Source of the DNA: Shewanella sp. KT0246
GTDB taxonomy: Bacteria > Pseudomonadota > Gammaproteobacteria > Enterobacterales > Shewanellaceae
Direction: 5' to 3'
DNA length: 64,000 nucleotides
Assembly: GCF_019654955.1 (NCBI RefSeq)
Contig: NZ_BPEV01000013.1
Coordinates: 54,526 to 118,525, forward strand
The position numbers were made by a program, and so were the translations under genes. Numbering within the stretch: the stretch's first letter is position 1; each line of letters starts with the position of its first letter. Shown here one piece after another: positions 55,265 through 64,000 of the stretch. The notes beneath the pieces are model-generated. The model had not been told where the DNA came from and did no database searches. It saw only the letters and a program-made list of their open reading frames with translations.

Positions 55265-57343
55265 TTATTGATAGATATCAGCGTCGACCTGTTGCCCTTT
55301 AGCTGGACGTGGGACGATTTCAAATGCGCTATCAAATTTAACTGAGATGTCAGCAAGTGTTTGCAGGACTTCACTATTACCTTTTATCTCAGCCTTATTG
55401 GCTTTGATTAAATCGGCTAAAGTAGTTTGACCGAGTAATACTTGGTTGATATCAGCTTTGTTAATCTGAAGTGTGGTATCAGCTGTTTTAAACTCGTTAA
55501 CTTGCACGTTATTCAAATTACCATTTGAAAGTTCAACAAAGTATTTCTCTCCAATATCCTGCACATTAATATTCAAAGTGAAATCAAGGCCATCTGCTTT
55601 TTTAGCGACAACTTTAATGGCCATAAAATCAAGCAGGTTTTCTACTGTCATCTCTGAAAGTACGTCAGGTGAAGATGTTTTTGGAGTGCCTGGTAAAGTC
55701 CCAACTCGGACTTCTTGTGCGCCAGTTAAAAATATGTTTCTCCAGCCGGCACCTTCTGCTTGGTAACCTTGCTGCTCCCAGTTATCAGCCAATAATTTAC
55801 GTGCATCAGTGTAGTCATCACAAGTTCGAACAATATGGTCTAACATGACACCAGCAAAGCGGTAGTTACCATCGTCAAATTGCGCTTTAGCTGTTGTATA
55901 ACCAGCTTCACAACCACCATATGCTTGAGTGAAATGTCTCGCTTCTTCATTCACGGTTAAGCGGTTTAAGTTAGCAGGGTTCATGTCAAAGTAACCTAAA
56001 TACATGTTGTAAACAGCGCGAGCATTGTGACTGTAGGTACCGTGGTAGCCATTGGTGTGCCAAAGCTGTCGTAATGATTCAGGTAGTTCACTATCGATGG
56101 TTGCACCGATATCTTGAATGCCCATTCCTTCGTTTGCTAAGCGCAGTGTTTGATTGTGAACAAAGCCATAGTTGTCACGCTGCTCTTTCATAAAGCTAAC
56201 GATATTGGTATTGCCCCAAAGCGGCGCTGAGTGTGAGCCCATTAATACTTCAATGTCGCTGCCCCAAGCATTGATCATCAAGTTGATATCTTTAGACCAC
56301 TTTAGCGAGTCGCGCACTTTTGCGCCGCGTAAAGTGTAGATATTGTGCATACCTTGATAAGTCATCTCACCAGTCCAGATGGTGTTGTGCTTTGGTAGGT
56401 AGGCAACATTACCTGAAGGCGCTTCAGTGCCTGCGGTATCCATAAATACAAACGGTACCCCATCAATCTTGTACTCATAAAATTTTTGGTCATCACCAGA
56501 TGGGAAGGTAACATCGGGCGCTACGAGGGTAATATTATGATCAAGCCCTTGTGACCAACCATTAGACAGTGCAGCATCAACAATACCCGTTTGTGAGGCA
56601 GCGCCTAAGGTTGCGCCATATTGGAAGGCGGCACGTCGAGACATGGCATTACCTGCAAGTACGTTTTCATCGACCACTTCTTTTACAAAGTTATGCGGCG
56701 CATAAACTTTCACGTCAGGAAAACGGTTTTGCACAGCGCGTGAGCCACCAAAATGATCTGCATGAGAGTGTGAATAAATCATCGCAATGACGGGTTCGTC
56801 ACCACCTTCTGGTACATTTTTCAAGAAGAAATCTAATGAGCTTTCCATTGCTTTGTCGTGCATCAACACATCATAAACAATCCAACCAGAATCTGACTTG
56901 ATAAAAGTGGTTGAAGCTAAGTCGGTGCCGCGAACTTGATAAATGCCGTCGGTGACTTGGTATAAACCGTCTGCTGAAAAGTTAGCTTGGCCCTGACGCC
57001 ATAAAGAAGGGTTGACCGAATCTGGTGATGAATCTTGGGCTTCTAAACCTGAATGTAAGCCTTTGAAACGATCCCGTAGATGTGTACTGGTTTTTTCATC
57101 TAATGGAGTAATGAGTCCGCGATCGTTGTCTGCAAACACGCGGGTATCTTCGAAATTGAGTGTTTCAGCGAGGGCCTTGTTGGCATCAATCGTATGTTGC
57201 GATGCGGGTTTACCTTTACCTGTTGCAAGGGCTCCAGCTGTGACGTGTTCATGGGCGTGGCCTGCATGTTCATCGTGATTATGTGCAATCGCGCCAGTAG
57301 AGATGATTGATAAAATTGAAACTGCAATAATAGATTTTTTCAT
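55265..57343 (-). CDS. alkyl/aryl-sulfatase, metallo-beta-lactamase fold
   Basis: About 692 residues from ATG 57343 (AGGG upstream, signal peptide MKKSIIAVSILSIISTGAIA); a longer start adds eight residues. The mature N-terminus is His-rich (HNHDEHAGHAHEH), possibly metal-binding. The MBL motif is YSHSHADHFGG, with later ligands around GEMTYQGMHN and MGSHSAP, as in SdsA1-type secondary alkylsulfatases. The alpha-helical dimer domain (about 430-560) is followed by a C-terminal SCP2-like lipid-binding domain (about 580-690). It should hydrolyse alkyl sulfates in the periplasm or outside. The LysR gene upstream is the likely regulator. Confidence 0.92.
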   Translation of the reverse strand: MKKSIIAVSILSIISTGAIAHNHDEHAGHAHEHVTAGALATGKGKPASQHTIDANKALAETLNFEDTRVFADNDRGLITPLDEKTSTHLRDRFKGLHSGLEAQDSSPDSVNPSLWRQGQANFSADGLYQVTDGIYQVRGTDLASTTFIKSDSGWIVYDVLMHDKAMESSLDFFLKNVPEGGDEPVIAMIYSHSHADHFGGSRAVQNRFPDVKVYAPHNFVKEVVDENVLAGNAMSRRAAFQYGATLGAASQTGIVDAALSNGWSQGLDHNITLVAPDVTFPSGDDQKFYEYKIDGVPFVFMDTAGTEAPSGNVAYLPKHNTIWTGEMTYQGMHNIYTLRGAKVRDSLKWSKDINLMINAWGSDIEVLMGSHSAPLWGNTNIVSFMKEQRDNYGFVHNQTLRLANEGMGIQDIGATIDSELPESLRQLWHTNGYHGTYSHNARAVYNMYLGYFDMNPANLNRLTVNEEARHFTQAYGGCEAGYTTAKAQFDDGNYRFAGVMLDHIVRTCDDYTDARKLLADNWEQQGYQAEGAGWRNIFLTGAQEVRVGTLPGTPKTSSPDVLSEMTVENLLDFMAIKVVAKKADGLDFTLNINVQDIGEKYFVELSNGNLNNVQVNEFKTADTTLQINKADINQVLLGQTTLADLIKANKAEIKGNSEVLQTLADISVKFDSAFEIVPRPAKGQQVDADIYQ

Positions 57344-57466
57344 AGTATTACCCTGACTCATTACCATCCTTGAATCATGTTGCGACTTCGTCCCTAGCCG
57401 CGATATGGGTATACTTTACTAAATATAATATTTTTAAAAACAGCGCTAGGTGATAGCAGATATCAT

Positions 57467-58375
57467 TTATAGTGATATCTTGATAGTGGACAATATGATA
57501 CTTCTTAACCAAAGTGTGGCTTTATTGTTTTGCTTTTTTGACAATGAAATCATGTATGAGTTGAAATCTTTAGTGGCAAAAGGGAACTCAAGAAGTTGTA
57601 AATTAAAGGCTTGTTGATATTGCTGAGCAAGGGACTCTGGCACAACGCCAATAGCATCGCTGTACGAAACCGATGCAATCATACCTAGCAGCGATTTATG
57701 TTCGCTATATATGGTTCGTTGCGGCAGCACTTCATCGGTTATCCAATCAACAAACTTAAGATTTACCCGAGTGACATCATAGGTGGCATGTTGTTCTAAT
57801 AAGTAGCTTTCTTTGTTAATGGTACTTGGCGAAATACGAGGGTGATCTTGCCGTGTTATACAATTTAACCTCTGCTTAAAGATAAGCTCTGAATGAAATA
57901 AACAGCTTTCTGGCTCTCCGATATCAATCACTAAATCTACTTTTTCATCACGTAAATCATCATAAATAGTTTGTTCATTTGAAGGCAGTTCCATTAACGT
58001 CACTGAAGGCGCCAAGTCCTTGAGGCTAATATCAAGGTTTTTTCTGAGCGGGTGGAACATGGCTTCGTGACAATAAATGGTAAACCTTTTAGTGGATGAA
58101 TAGGGATCAAAATGTTCAATGCCTTCTAGCATACTCTCGATTTCAAGTAGCGGGTTTTGCAGGCGTTGATATAAATCATCAGAAAACTGCGTGGGTTTAA
58201 TACCGCGACCAGTGCGAGTAAACAACTCTTGATTAACATTGGCTTTTAATCGATTGAGTGCATTACTGATGGCTGATTGAGTTAAATCTAAATGTTCAGC
58301 AGCCCGCGTCACCGACTGCGACTCGTAAGCAGCAGAAAAAATACGTAGCAGGTTTAGGTCAAATTTATGTGCCAT
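57467..58375 (-). CDS. LysR-family regulator upstream of the sulfatase gene
   Basis: 302 residues. The winged helix (LNLLRIFSAAYESQSVTRAA, DLTQSAISNALNRLKANV) is followed by an effector domain (RFTIYCHEAMFHPLRKNL). Same strand as the sulfatase and 123 bases before it, rather than divergent, so the two may be co-transcribed. Effector unknown. Confidence 0.88.
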   Translation of the reverse strand: MAHKFDLNLLRIFSAAYESQSVTRAAEHLDLTQSAISNALNRLKANVNQELFTRTGRGIKPTQFSDDLYQRLQNPLLEIESMLEGIEHFDPYSSTKRFTIYCHEAMFHPLRKNLDISLKDLAPSVTLMELPSNEQTIYDDLRDEKVDLVIDIGEPESCLFHSELIFKQRLNCITRQDHPRISPSTINKESYLLEQHATYDVTRVNLKFVDWITDEVLPQRTIYSEHKSLLGMIASVSYSDAIGVVPESLAQQYQQAFNLQLLEFPFATKDFNSYMISLSKKQNNKATLWLRSIILSTIKISL

Positions 58376-58472
58376 TTGGTTTATCCACTTTTAAATACAG
58401 TTTCATACTGAAGTGAACTTTGAAATCATTCAAGTTTTTAAGTCTAACATTGTTGTTTAAATAGCGAATGGC

Positions 58473-58544
58473 CTAGCGATAGCGAGCGTTTTAGCTATAG
58501 CAAGTGGCTTAGCTATAGCAAGTGGCTTAGTTATAGCCAGTGGT
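58473..58544. repeat. four-copy 18-bp tandem repeat
   Basis: Unit TTAGCTATAGCAAGTGGC: two exact copies (58491-58526), one diverged copy after and one before. Contains the small palindrome AGCTATAGC-like core. Confidence 0.85.
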
Positions 58545-58575
58545 AAATAGCGGTTTTACTCTTTTTGATTAGAAC

Positions 58576-58631
58576 GCTTGGAATTAAACGCTTGTAATTA
58601 AATGCTTGTAATTAAATGCTTGAAATTAAGC
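58576..58631. repeat. four-copy 14-bp tandem repeat
   Basis: Unit GCTTGTAATTAAAT at 58576, 58590, 58604 and 58618; the middle two are identical and the outer two differ at two or three bases. Confidence 0.88.
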
Positions 58632-58707
58632 ATTTTAACTTAAGCATTGGCATGTAGGCCCTATGATGAGGGTGCATCATAGGGAAGGTTGTTTATTACT
58701 ACTAGGG

Positions 58708-59685
58708 TTAACTATTACCTTGAACAAATTGATCAATTTGATTTTGGGCTAAAGCCTGATCCATGGTTCCTTTAAGCAGTTTGTACATCAAAATAGAAGC
58801 ATCAATTTCAGTTTTACGGTTAGTTAAGCTTTCAATATTCAAGCCTAACGGGATATTGAGTGGAAGTACTGCCTCCAAGATTTTCAGCAGATTACTATGG
58901 TTAATCTTAATTGACTCATATAGCGGATCAGCAGCTGACAAAATTCGTTGGCTGGTGGCTTCGGGAACTGAGACGCCTAGCCAATTGATAAACTCTAGCG
59001 TTTTAGCACTACCGCATGGTGAGAATGTTAGGATCACTCGATTTGGTTTAACATTATTTTGTTCACATTCTTTAGCATAACTCGTCAGCATATCAATCGT
59101 CGCCTCAGCGTTATACACCGCTTGAGTGATGTAATATTCACAGCCTTGATTAGATTTATTTATTAAACGAATATGTTCATTCTTTTTACTTAAATGGCGC
59201 TCGGCAATGGCTACGCCGCCAAGATAAAAATCTTTCGAGTGAGCTGCTAATGTGCTGTAAGCATCTTTTAAAGATAACGAGCTGGTCGCTTGAGCAGAGG
59301 GTGAACCCACTAAAACAATATCTTTGACATTGTTTTGATACCAAGCACGAGATAACCACTCAGTAAACTGCTGTTCATCAAGTCCTGCAACACTTTTATA
59401 TGCGATAACAGGCTTAGCTGATTTTTGATTAATCAGTTGGGCATATGTACCTGAGTCATGAGTGGCCTTAAACGGAAAAGGTCTTGGGGTGTCGATACGA
59501 CTGGTTTCATCTTGAATGTCATAGATGATCAAACCATCAAAGCTAATTTCGTCGAGACGGGCTAATAATTTATCAGCAATAGTGCTTACCGACTCAAAGT
59601 CGGTGTCGATTTTCGGTGGCGTCGTACCAATAAAATAGATCCCGCGGTGATGATCGGACGAACGCTGCTTTAATGATTTTCTCAT
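58708..59685 (-). CDS. methylenetetrahydrofolate reductase-like protein
   Basis: 325 residues with a TIM-barrel pattern like MetF relatives: GIYFIGTTPPKIDTD, FDGLIIYDIQDETSR, RPFPFKATHD, VIAYKSVAG, DIVLVGSPSAQATSS and YYITQAVYNAEATIDML. The last matches the FAD/substrate strand F.TQ of MTHFR (here YITQ). It differs enough from E. coli MetF that another C1-carrier or flavin reaction is possible. Stand-alone gene. The family-level call is moderate. Confidence 0.65.
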   Translation of the reverse strand: MRKSLKQRSSDHHRGIYFIGTTPPKIDTDFESVSTIADKLLARLDEISFDGLIIYDIQDETSRIDTPRPFPFKATHDSGTYAQLINQKSAKPVIAYKSVAGLDEQQFTEWLSRAWYQNNVKDIVLVGSPSAQATSSLSLKDAYSTLAAHSKDFYLGGVAIAERHLSKKNEHIRLINKSNQGCEYYITQAVYNAEATIDMLTSYAKECEQNNVKPNRVILTFSPCGSAKTLEFINWLGVSVPEATSQRILSAADPLYESIKINHSNLLKILEAVLPLNIPLGLNIESLTNRKTEIDASILMYKLLKGTMDQALAQNQIDQFVQGNS

Positions 59686-59864
59686 GTTTTAGCCGTCTAG
59701 ATGGATATTAGGTTCATTGTGACCTAATTTTTGGCTGTTGTTAAGACTGAACAAGACTAATTTATGTCTAGATGAATAAAATTCTTGAAATTAACTGATC
59801 GAAGTCATTTTTAGGTTGGTTTGGCTTAATTCATTCCTTCATTAGTATCTTGGGCATTAAGAAA

Positions 59865-59898
59865 AAATGGTTCAGCGACGTATGTCGTTGAACCATTT
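59865..59898 (-). terminator. hairpin terminator after roxA (family member 3)
   Basis: AAATGGTTCAGCGAC pairs with GTCGTTGAACCATTT (one G·U) around GTAT. A T-run follows on the minus strand. Core shared with 50186-50227 and 55166-55201. Confidence 0.82.
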
Positions 59899-59991
59899 AA
59901 TTGAAGCGTTTCTTTTTAAGCTTTATTTTAAATAGTGATAGATTTCTAAACTTATAGCTAACTCAATATTAAGTTCGATCTTAAGTATGAA

Positions 59992-61149
59992 TTACTCTAC
60001 TTCTTCAAAGTACCAGTAACCCGCATTAACCCATGTTGTGAGCTGTTTAACGAGTAGTTCATCATTTAAGAATGGCGAAAGGTCTTCAACCGTTAGCTCT
60101 TGGGTATCACATAACAAAGTAATGAAAGCTTCGTTATTGGCTGTTATATCTGCAGCAAGGGTAAATTGCTCACCATTGATATAAAGCACACCATCAGCAA
60201 CACTTGCTTCAAAGTATAATGTGCGCAAACCGCCTAATTTAACTAGCGGTTGCTGCTTTAATTGCTCAGTGATATCTAAAACTTGAAAACCTAAACATTC
60301 AGCAGGTAAATCCAATTCACATTTAGATTGGGTTAAGTATCGTCCGCTAAATTCACTGACGAGTTTGTCATCTAAAGTCGCAAACAATTGTTGTTTGATA
60401 CGCTCTAAATCACTGTTATTCACAATGCCTGAATTGTTGCTTAAACTGCGATCAGGATCGGCAATCTGCTCATTACATAGGTCTTTGTCGATAATGTGAT
60501 CGGCTAATGCACTGACCATATCTTTAGCTGATGCGGTTCTATATCCCACTGAAAAGCTCATTGAAGGCTCAAGTGTTACGCCGTCATGAGGGTAGCCTGG
60601 TGGCAGATATAAGATATCGCCAGGGAGCAATTCTACATCAATAATGGGTTCAAATGCTTCGGTATGGAGTAGTGCAGGGTGGGCTGCAAATTCCTTGTGT
60701 GGTCCAAGATCGCCAACTCGCCAGCGACGTCTGCCTGACCCTTGGCAAATGAATACGTCATATAAGTCGATATGAGGGCCGACTCCGCCGCCCGGTGTGG
60801 CGTAACTTACCATTACATCATCTAAGCGCCAGCGAGGGATGAAATCAAAACACTTGAGCAGGTTTTCAGCTTCAGGCACCCAGTTATTCAACGCTTGAAC
60901 AATTAAGGTCCAGTCTGTTTCGCCTAACTCTTCATAGGATTCAAATGGGCCAAATTCTGCTTGCCATTCATTGTTTTGTTTGAAAACACGTCGAGATTCA
61001 ACTACGTCTTCACAAGCAAGTCCTGCCATTTCTTCTGGTGAAAGCAGATCTTCAAAGTGTTTAAAACCTTGACGGATCACCAGTGGTTTCTTTTGCCAAT
61101 ACCCTTCAAGGAACTGTTTTGGCGTCATACCATTTAAATCTAATTGCAT
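59992..61149 (-). CDS. roxA: ribosomal protein uL16 3-hydroxylase (JmjC, RoxA/YcfD)
   Basis: An iron- and 2-oxoglutarate-dependent oxygenase that hydroxylates an arginine of ribosomal protein L16 in E. coli. 385 residues. N-terminal YWQKKPLVIRQGF; cupin iron motif GPHIDLYDVFICQGSGRRRW (HxD), distal LLPGDILYLPPGYPHDG (His) and a C-terminal dimerisation/winged-helix part. Length is close to YcfD (373). Isolated gene. Confidence 0.92.
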   Translation of the reverse strand: MQLDLNGMTPKQFLEGYWQKKPLVIRQGFKHFEDLLSPEEMAGLACEDVVESRRVFKQNNEWQAEFGPFESYEELGETDWTLIVQALNNWVPEAENLLKCFDFIPRWRLDDVMVSYATPGGGVGPHIDLYDVFICQGSGRRRWRVGDLGPHKEFAAHPALLHTEAFEPIIDVELLPGDILYLPPGYPHDGVTLEPSMSFSVGYRTASAKDMVSALADHIIDKDLCNEQIADPDRSLSNNSGIVNNSDLERIKQQLFATLDDKLVSEFSGRYLTQSKCELDLPAECLGFQVLDITEQLKQQPLVKLGGLRTLYFEASVADGVLYINGEQFTLAADITANNEAFITLLCDTQELTVEDLSPFLNDELLVKQLTTWVNAGYWYFEEVE

Positions 61150-61520
61150 GTTTATTACTCAGGAAAATTTGCGGCGATCCTAACAAGTATTAGCAATGAG
61201 TAATTTGCCTGAGATCATATAATGGCAGATTAGTATTTTTAAATGGCAAGCGGAGTATCGAGCTTAAAATAAAAGCTTAAACTCATCATCCATCGATATT
61301 GATACTGTTATTGAGCAGTGAAGATAAGGAGAAATAGACTTCTAAAGGCTGTAGCTAAGCTTGGTATATGTCATTAAGAGAGTAGGTTGTTAGGTAAAGA
61401 CATAATCGAATGAGTCAGTGTTATATACGGTAAAAAAACATGTAAAACATCACATTAATACATTTTTTACAGACTTTTCTTTTTTAAATCACTATTCGAT
61501 TTTCATCATTAAGTGTTATT
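61150..61520. other. intergenic region, divergent roxA/EAL
   Basis: No gene. AT-rich; it contains the promoters for roxA and the EAL gene. Confidence 0.5.
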
Positions 61521-61539
61521 GTTAATAATTATCATTACC
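61521..61539 (+). promoter_or_regulatory. candidate Fur box before the EAL gene
   Basis: GTTAATAATTATCATTACC matches the 19-base Fur consensus GATAATGATAATCATTATC at 15 of 19 positions. It lies 18 bases before the EAL gene ATG, so a bound Fur would block transcription or initiation. Confidence 0.55.
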
Positions 61540-61557
61540 AACAAGTTAAGAGTGACG

Positions 61558-62307
61558 ATGTTTGAACTGACGGGACTTCATTTAAGTGCGGAATATCAAC
61601 CGCTACTAAATCCTCATACGAATGAACTTTATGGTTATGAAGCTCTATCACGTTTTTACACTCAAGATGGTACGGTCATTGCCCCAAATATTGTATTTGA
61701 AGAGCTCCATGCACATAACGGGTTACTCTGTGATGTGGAATTAGCCGCTAAATCATTTCAAATTGAACATGCTCCTGAAGAAGGCGTATTGTTTGTAAAC
61801 ATAGATCCACATGCTATTGAGTTTAATGCAGATGAAATGCTGGGCGTATTAAGCCAAAAATGCAGTATTTGCGTAGAAATGATTGAGAATACTTGTATTA
61901 ATGATGCAAACCTTTCGGCAAGTTTTATTAAAGAACTCGTGAATTATCATATACCTGTTGCTTTAGATGATGTTGGTGCGCCGCACGCAATGCTGTCACT
62001 TGATTTAATGAGCCAAGTAAGCTGTTTAAAGTTTGATAAATACTGGTTAGAAACAGCACAGAATCCACAATATCACCATCTAATTACTGCATTATTAAGC
62101 TATGCCAAGCAAACAAATAAACTAACAATTTTGGAAGGTATCGAAACTGAGGAGCACTTGAAGTTTGCCAAATCAATTAATGTTGATTTAGTGCAAGGTT
62201 TTTTGTTCCAACCACAATTTTTGATGGCAAGTGATCGAGTACCATTGAAGGACATGCTTTCAAAGTCTCATCGAAATAAAGCAATGAGTATACCTGTCCT
62301 TGTATAA
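61558..62307 (+). CDS. EAL-domain protein (probable c-di-GMP phosphodiesterase)
   Basis: 250 residues from ATG 61558 (MFELTGLHLSAEYQPLLNP; AAGAG upstream), an EAL domain with no sensor part. Visible motifs are YGYEALSRF (EAL glutamate), LFVNIDPHAI (Asn), CVEMIENT (Glu), PVALDDVGAP (DDVG in place of DDFG), LKFDKYW (Lys), LEGIETEEHL (Glu) and VQGFLF (Gln). The metal and catalytic residues are present, so it should be active, though the loop 6 change DDFG to DDVG is unusual. A Fur box upstream suggests iron control. Confidence 0.88.
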   Translation: MFELTGLHLSAEYQPLLNPHTNELYGYEALSRFYTQDGTVIAPNIVFEELHAHNGLLCDVELAAKSFQIEHAPEEGVLFVNIDPHAIEFNADEMLGVLSQKCSICVEMIENTCINDANLSASFIKELVNYHIPVALDDVGAPHAMLSLDLMSQVSCLKFDKYWLETAQNPQYHHLITALLSYAKQTNKLTILEGIETEEHLKFAKSINVDLVQGFLFQPQFLMASDRVPLKDMLSKSHRNKAMSIPVLV

Positions 62308-62435
62308 ATCCATAATGAAGAATCAGCTGGATATGTTATAAAAGCTGTTCAATCTTACAGGCCTATATCTGCATTTATGTTCACGTTTTGAATGTCATAT
62401 ATTCGAGTGAACACTTTGATTAGCGGATATTGTCA

Positions 62436-62882
62436 TTATCGGATTGCTAAGATCAAGCGGCCATCATCAAGCTTTTCTCCGAATTCTGCACTATCTAGCT
62501 TTTGACCCAGTGGTGATTGAGGAGTAATTACGACTATCTTACCGTCATCGAGTTTTATGCCACCGCAGACAGGCATTAACCAACAGGTCATGCCGCCTTG
62601 TAAGGTGATGATAGCACCTAAGGCAATTTCATCTTCTTCATCGAAATCTTTAAACACCATAGCGTTTAAGCGTTTGATCATCACCTCAATATCAGCCACC
62701 CGTTGCGATTGTCCATGGGCTAAATACGCCGCTTCTAATCCGATAGTGTCATATTGGGTTTCGGCAACACTTTGCTCATTAGTGGCATCATTATGAGCAT
62801 CTTCTGCTGCCGCGAGCGCTGTTTGACGTTGGGCAGTTAAGATAGCTAATAAATTTTGCTGTAGTGATTCTTTTTCAGTCAT
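62436..62882 (-). CDS. GreA/GreB-like transcription elongation factor family protein
   Basis: 148 residues: an N-terminal helical hairpin (LLAILTAQRQTALAAAEDAH, QSQRVADIEVMIKRLNAMVF) and a C-terminal FKBP-like GreA_GreB domain with IVVITPQSPLGQKLDSAEFG. It is shorter than GreA and lacks the paired acidic tip (DxxE) typical of cleavage factors as far as I can see, so it may bind RNA polymerase without cleavage activity. Stand-alone gene. Confidence 0.75.
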   Translation of the reverse strand: MTEKESLQQNLLAILTAQRQTALAAAEDAHNDATNEQSVAETQYDTIGLEAAYLAHGQSQRVADIEVMIKRLNAMVFKDFDEEDEIALGAIITLQGGMTCWLMPVCGGIKLDDGKIVVITPQSPLGQKLDSAEFGEKLDDGRLILAIR

Positions 62883-63384
62883 GGCGCTCTAATTGGGATA
62901 TTGGTTAGTTATGCTTTTAGTGACTTTAAACATTAGTGACTTCAAACGCACGCACGTTACTGACTTCGCTTAATGGACTTGTTACTTACTGGCGTCATTA
63001 TAGAGTGATAATAAGCTTAACTGGATTTTATCAAATTTATGGTTTCAATATTGGGCTAAATGGCACTTCAACAGGTGTTCAATATAGGATTAAATTCAAC
63101 ATCGTTAATTGAGTTTGTTTTGTCGTTTTAACATCAAATTGGGTCAAATAATGAGTTTAGTAAAACTTTGACTTAACTCTCGATTTTCCTATAACTTTCA
63201 TAAATTTGTAGCTGTTACCTGCTATTTTAAATAGGATAAAATTAATGATTAGTTAAACTTGATAAGCAAAGAAGGTTTGAAGGAACCTTTAGCTAATATT
63301 AGCAAGTGTTTAACTATCACTGAAAGAAAAAGCCCATGGAAGTGGTTGTAGTATTTTCTAAAGTGATTTGAAGTATCAAAGCCT
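62883..63384. other. intergenic region
   Basis: 502 bases; no gene and no strong structure. It should contain divergent promoters for the GreA/B-like gene and the GAF-GGDEF gene. Confidence 0.5.
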
Positions 63385-64000
63385 ATGAAACAAGTAATGA
63401 GTGTGACATCTAACGAGCGCTACGCGGAGCTTTTTGACTCCTTGGTGCGGGTAAGTAAAGGGTTAAATAAAGTCAGTTCTCTTCAGGACATGGCGGCTTT
63501 TTTACAAATTGAAACCGATAAATTGTTTCGGCTGACTGATGTATGGATATATATCGTCGATGTTAAACATAAGGGCTGGATTAATCATGTGGCTGGCGTT
63601 GGCCCAAATGCTGATGTCATGTCGGGATACGTTCCTCGTATTGATTGCAATACAGACCCCATTTTCAAAATGATGCTTGGTCAACGTAAAATCTTTTACA
63701 CTGAAGATCTAATGGTTGAGCCTCAAGCTGATCACGATGTTACCCCAAAACTTAATTTACGCACTGTGGTTAATTATCCCTTGTTCGTTGACGCTAAGGC
63801 ATTAGGCGTGATGGCATTTGGCAGCTTTGGCAAAAAAGTCGTAAAACTATCGCCACTTGAGCTTAATTATTTCGACATCATCACAGAGCAAACCGCACTG
63901 ACAGTTTCACGAATGCATTTTTTTGATAAATCTCAACAAGATCATTTAACTAAATTATCAAACCGATACGGACTAGAGAAAAAACTCCGTAATTTACGTG
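63385..64000 (+). CDS. GAF-GGDEF diguanylate cyclase, cut by the window end
   Basis: The frame is open from ATG 63385 to the window end (205 codons). Residues about 25-170 look like a GAF sensor (DVWIYIVDVKHKGWIN, YPLFVDAKALGVMAFGSFGK, TEQTALTVSRMHFFD). The last visible residues, QDHLTKLSNRYGLEKKL, are the start of a GGDEF domain. The active-site loop lies beyond the window. Likely a third c-di-GMP gene in the window. Confidence 0.82.
   Translation, partial: MKQVMSVTSNERYAELFDSLVRVSKGLNKVSSLQDMAAFLQIETDKLFRLTDVWIYIVDVKHKGWINHVAGVGPNADVMSGYVPRIDCNTDPIFKMMLGQRKIFYTEDLMVEPQADHDVTPKLNLRTVVNYPLFVDAKALGVMAFGSFGKKVVKLSPLELNYFDIITEQTALTVSRMHFFDKSQQDHLTKLSNRYGLEKKLRNLR

Larger units (their letters stand above)
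58376..58707. other. intergenic region containing two tandem repeat arrays
   Basis: No gene. It contains the 18-bp and 14-bp arrays listed separately, and it should include the LysR promoter near 58380-58450. Confidence 0.6.

Overview
The window looks like a chromosomal segment of a marine gammaproteobacterium of the Shewanella type (Alteromonadales). This rests on gene content and order: zapA/6S RNA facing ygfB-ubiH-ubiI-gcvTHP, a folX-folE-folM cluster, aceA facing a LysR gene followed by a type G malate synthase, a long Mrp-type antiporter operon, and several c-di-GMP genes. Base composition is moderately AT-rich, start sites usually carry clear Shine-Dalgarno sequences, and perfect-stem terminators are common. 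No rRNA, tRNA, CRISPR array, intact insertion sequence or prophage was seen. The only RNA gene I can support is 6S RNA.

Layout. 1-4.3 kb: end of an RND efflux operon (two adaptors and a permease). 4.4-6.4 kb: pterin genes folX, folE, folM. 6.7-8.3 kb: a chemoreceptor. 8.5-16.3 kb (minus strand): fau, a three-gene envelope operon of unknown function (GDPD-like lipoprotein, PEGA-ended membrane protein, membrane protein with six CxxCxGxG motifs), 6S RNA and zapA. 16.8-25.4 kb: ygfB, ubiH, a nine-copy 27-bp tandem repeat, ubiI, then the glycine cleavage genes gcvT, gcvH, gcvP. 25.4-30.7 kb: an accessory patch with a PIN-GntR fusion protein, an orphan Gly/Ala-rich protein, a DUF2726 gene broken by one stop codon, a diguanylate cyclase, and the decayed tail of a REP-associated transposase next to octamer repeats. 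30.7-31.2 kb: an RlpA-like lipoprotein. 31.4-38.9 kb: an eight-gene Mrp operon in which the C-terminal part of MrpA appears to have moved onto MrpB. 38.9-44.0 kb: a small secreted protein, an ADP-ribosylglycohydrolase lipoprotein and a TonB receptor. 44.4-49.5 kb: glyoxylate shunt. 49.7-64 kb: a CBS protein, a large cadherin-like lipoprotein bracketed by 124-bp direct repeats, a DUF3360 permease, an alkylsulfatase with a LysR gene, an MTHFR-like protein, the ribosomal oxygenase RoxA, an EAL protein under a probable Fur box, a GreA/B-like protein, and a GAF-GGDEF gene cut by the window end.

How the genes work together. The clearest functional groups are one-carbon/folate metabolism (folE/X/M, fau, gcvTHP, MTHFR-like protein), ubiquinone hydroxylation (ubiH, ubiI), the glyoxylate shunt (aceA, malate synthase and a LysR gene that share an operator-like sequence), monovalent cation/proton exchange (Mrp), and c-di-GMP turnover. 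The least explained parts are the three-gene envelope operon inserted between 6S RNA and fau, the PIN-GntR protein and its neighbour, the 27-bp array that stays open in frame with ubiH, and several dispersed palindromic repeats.
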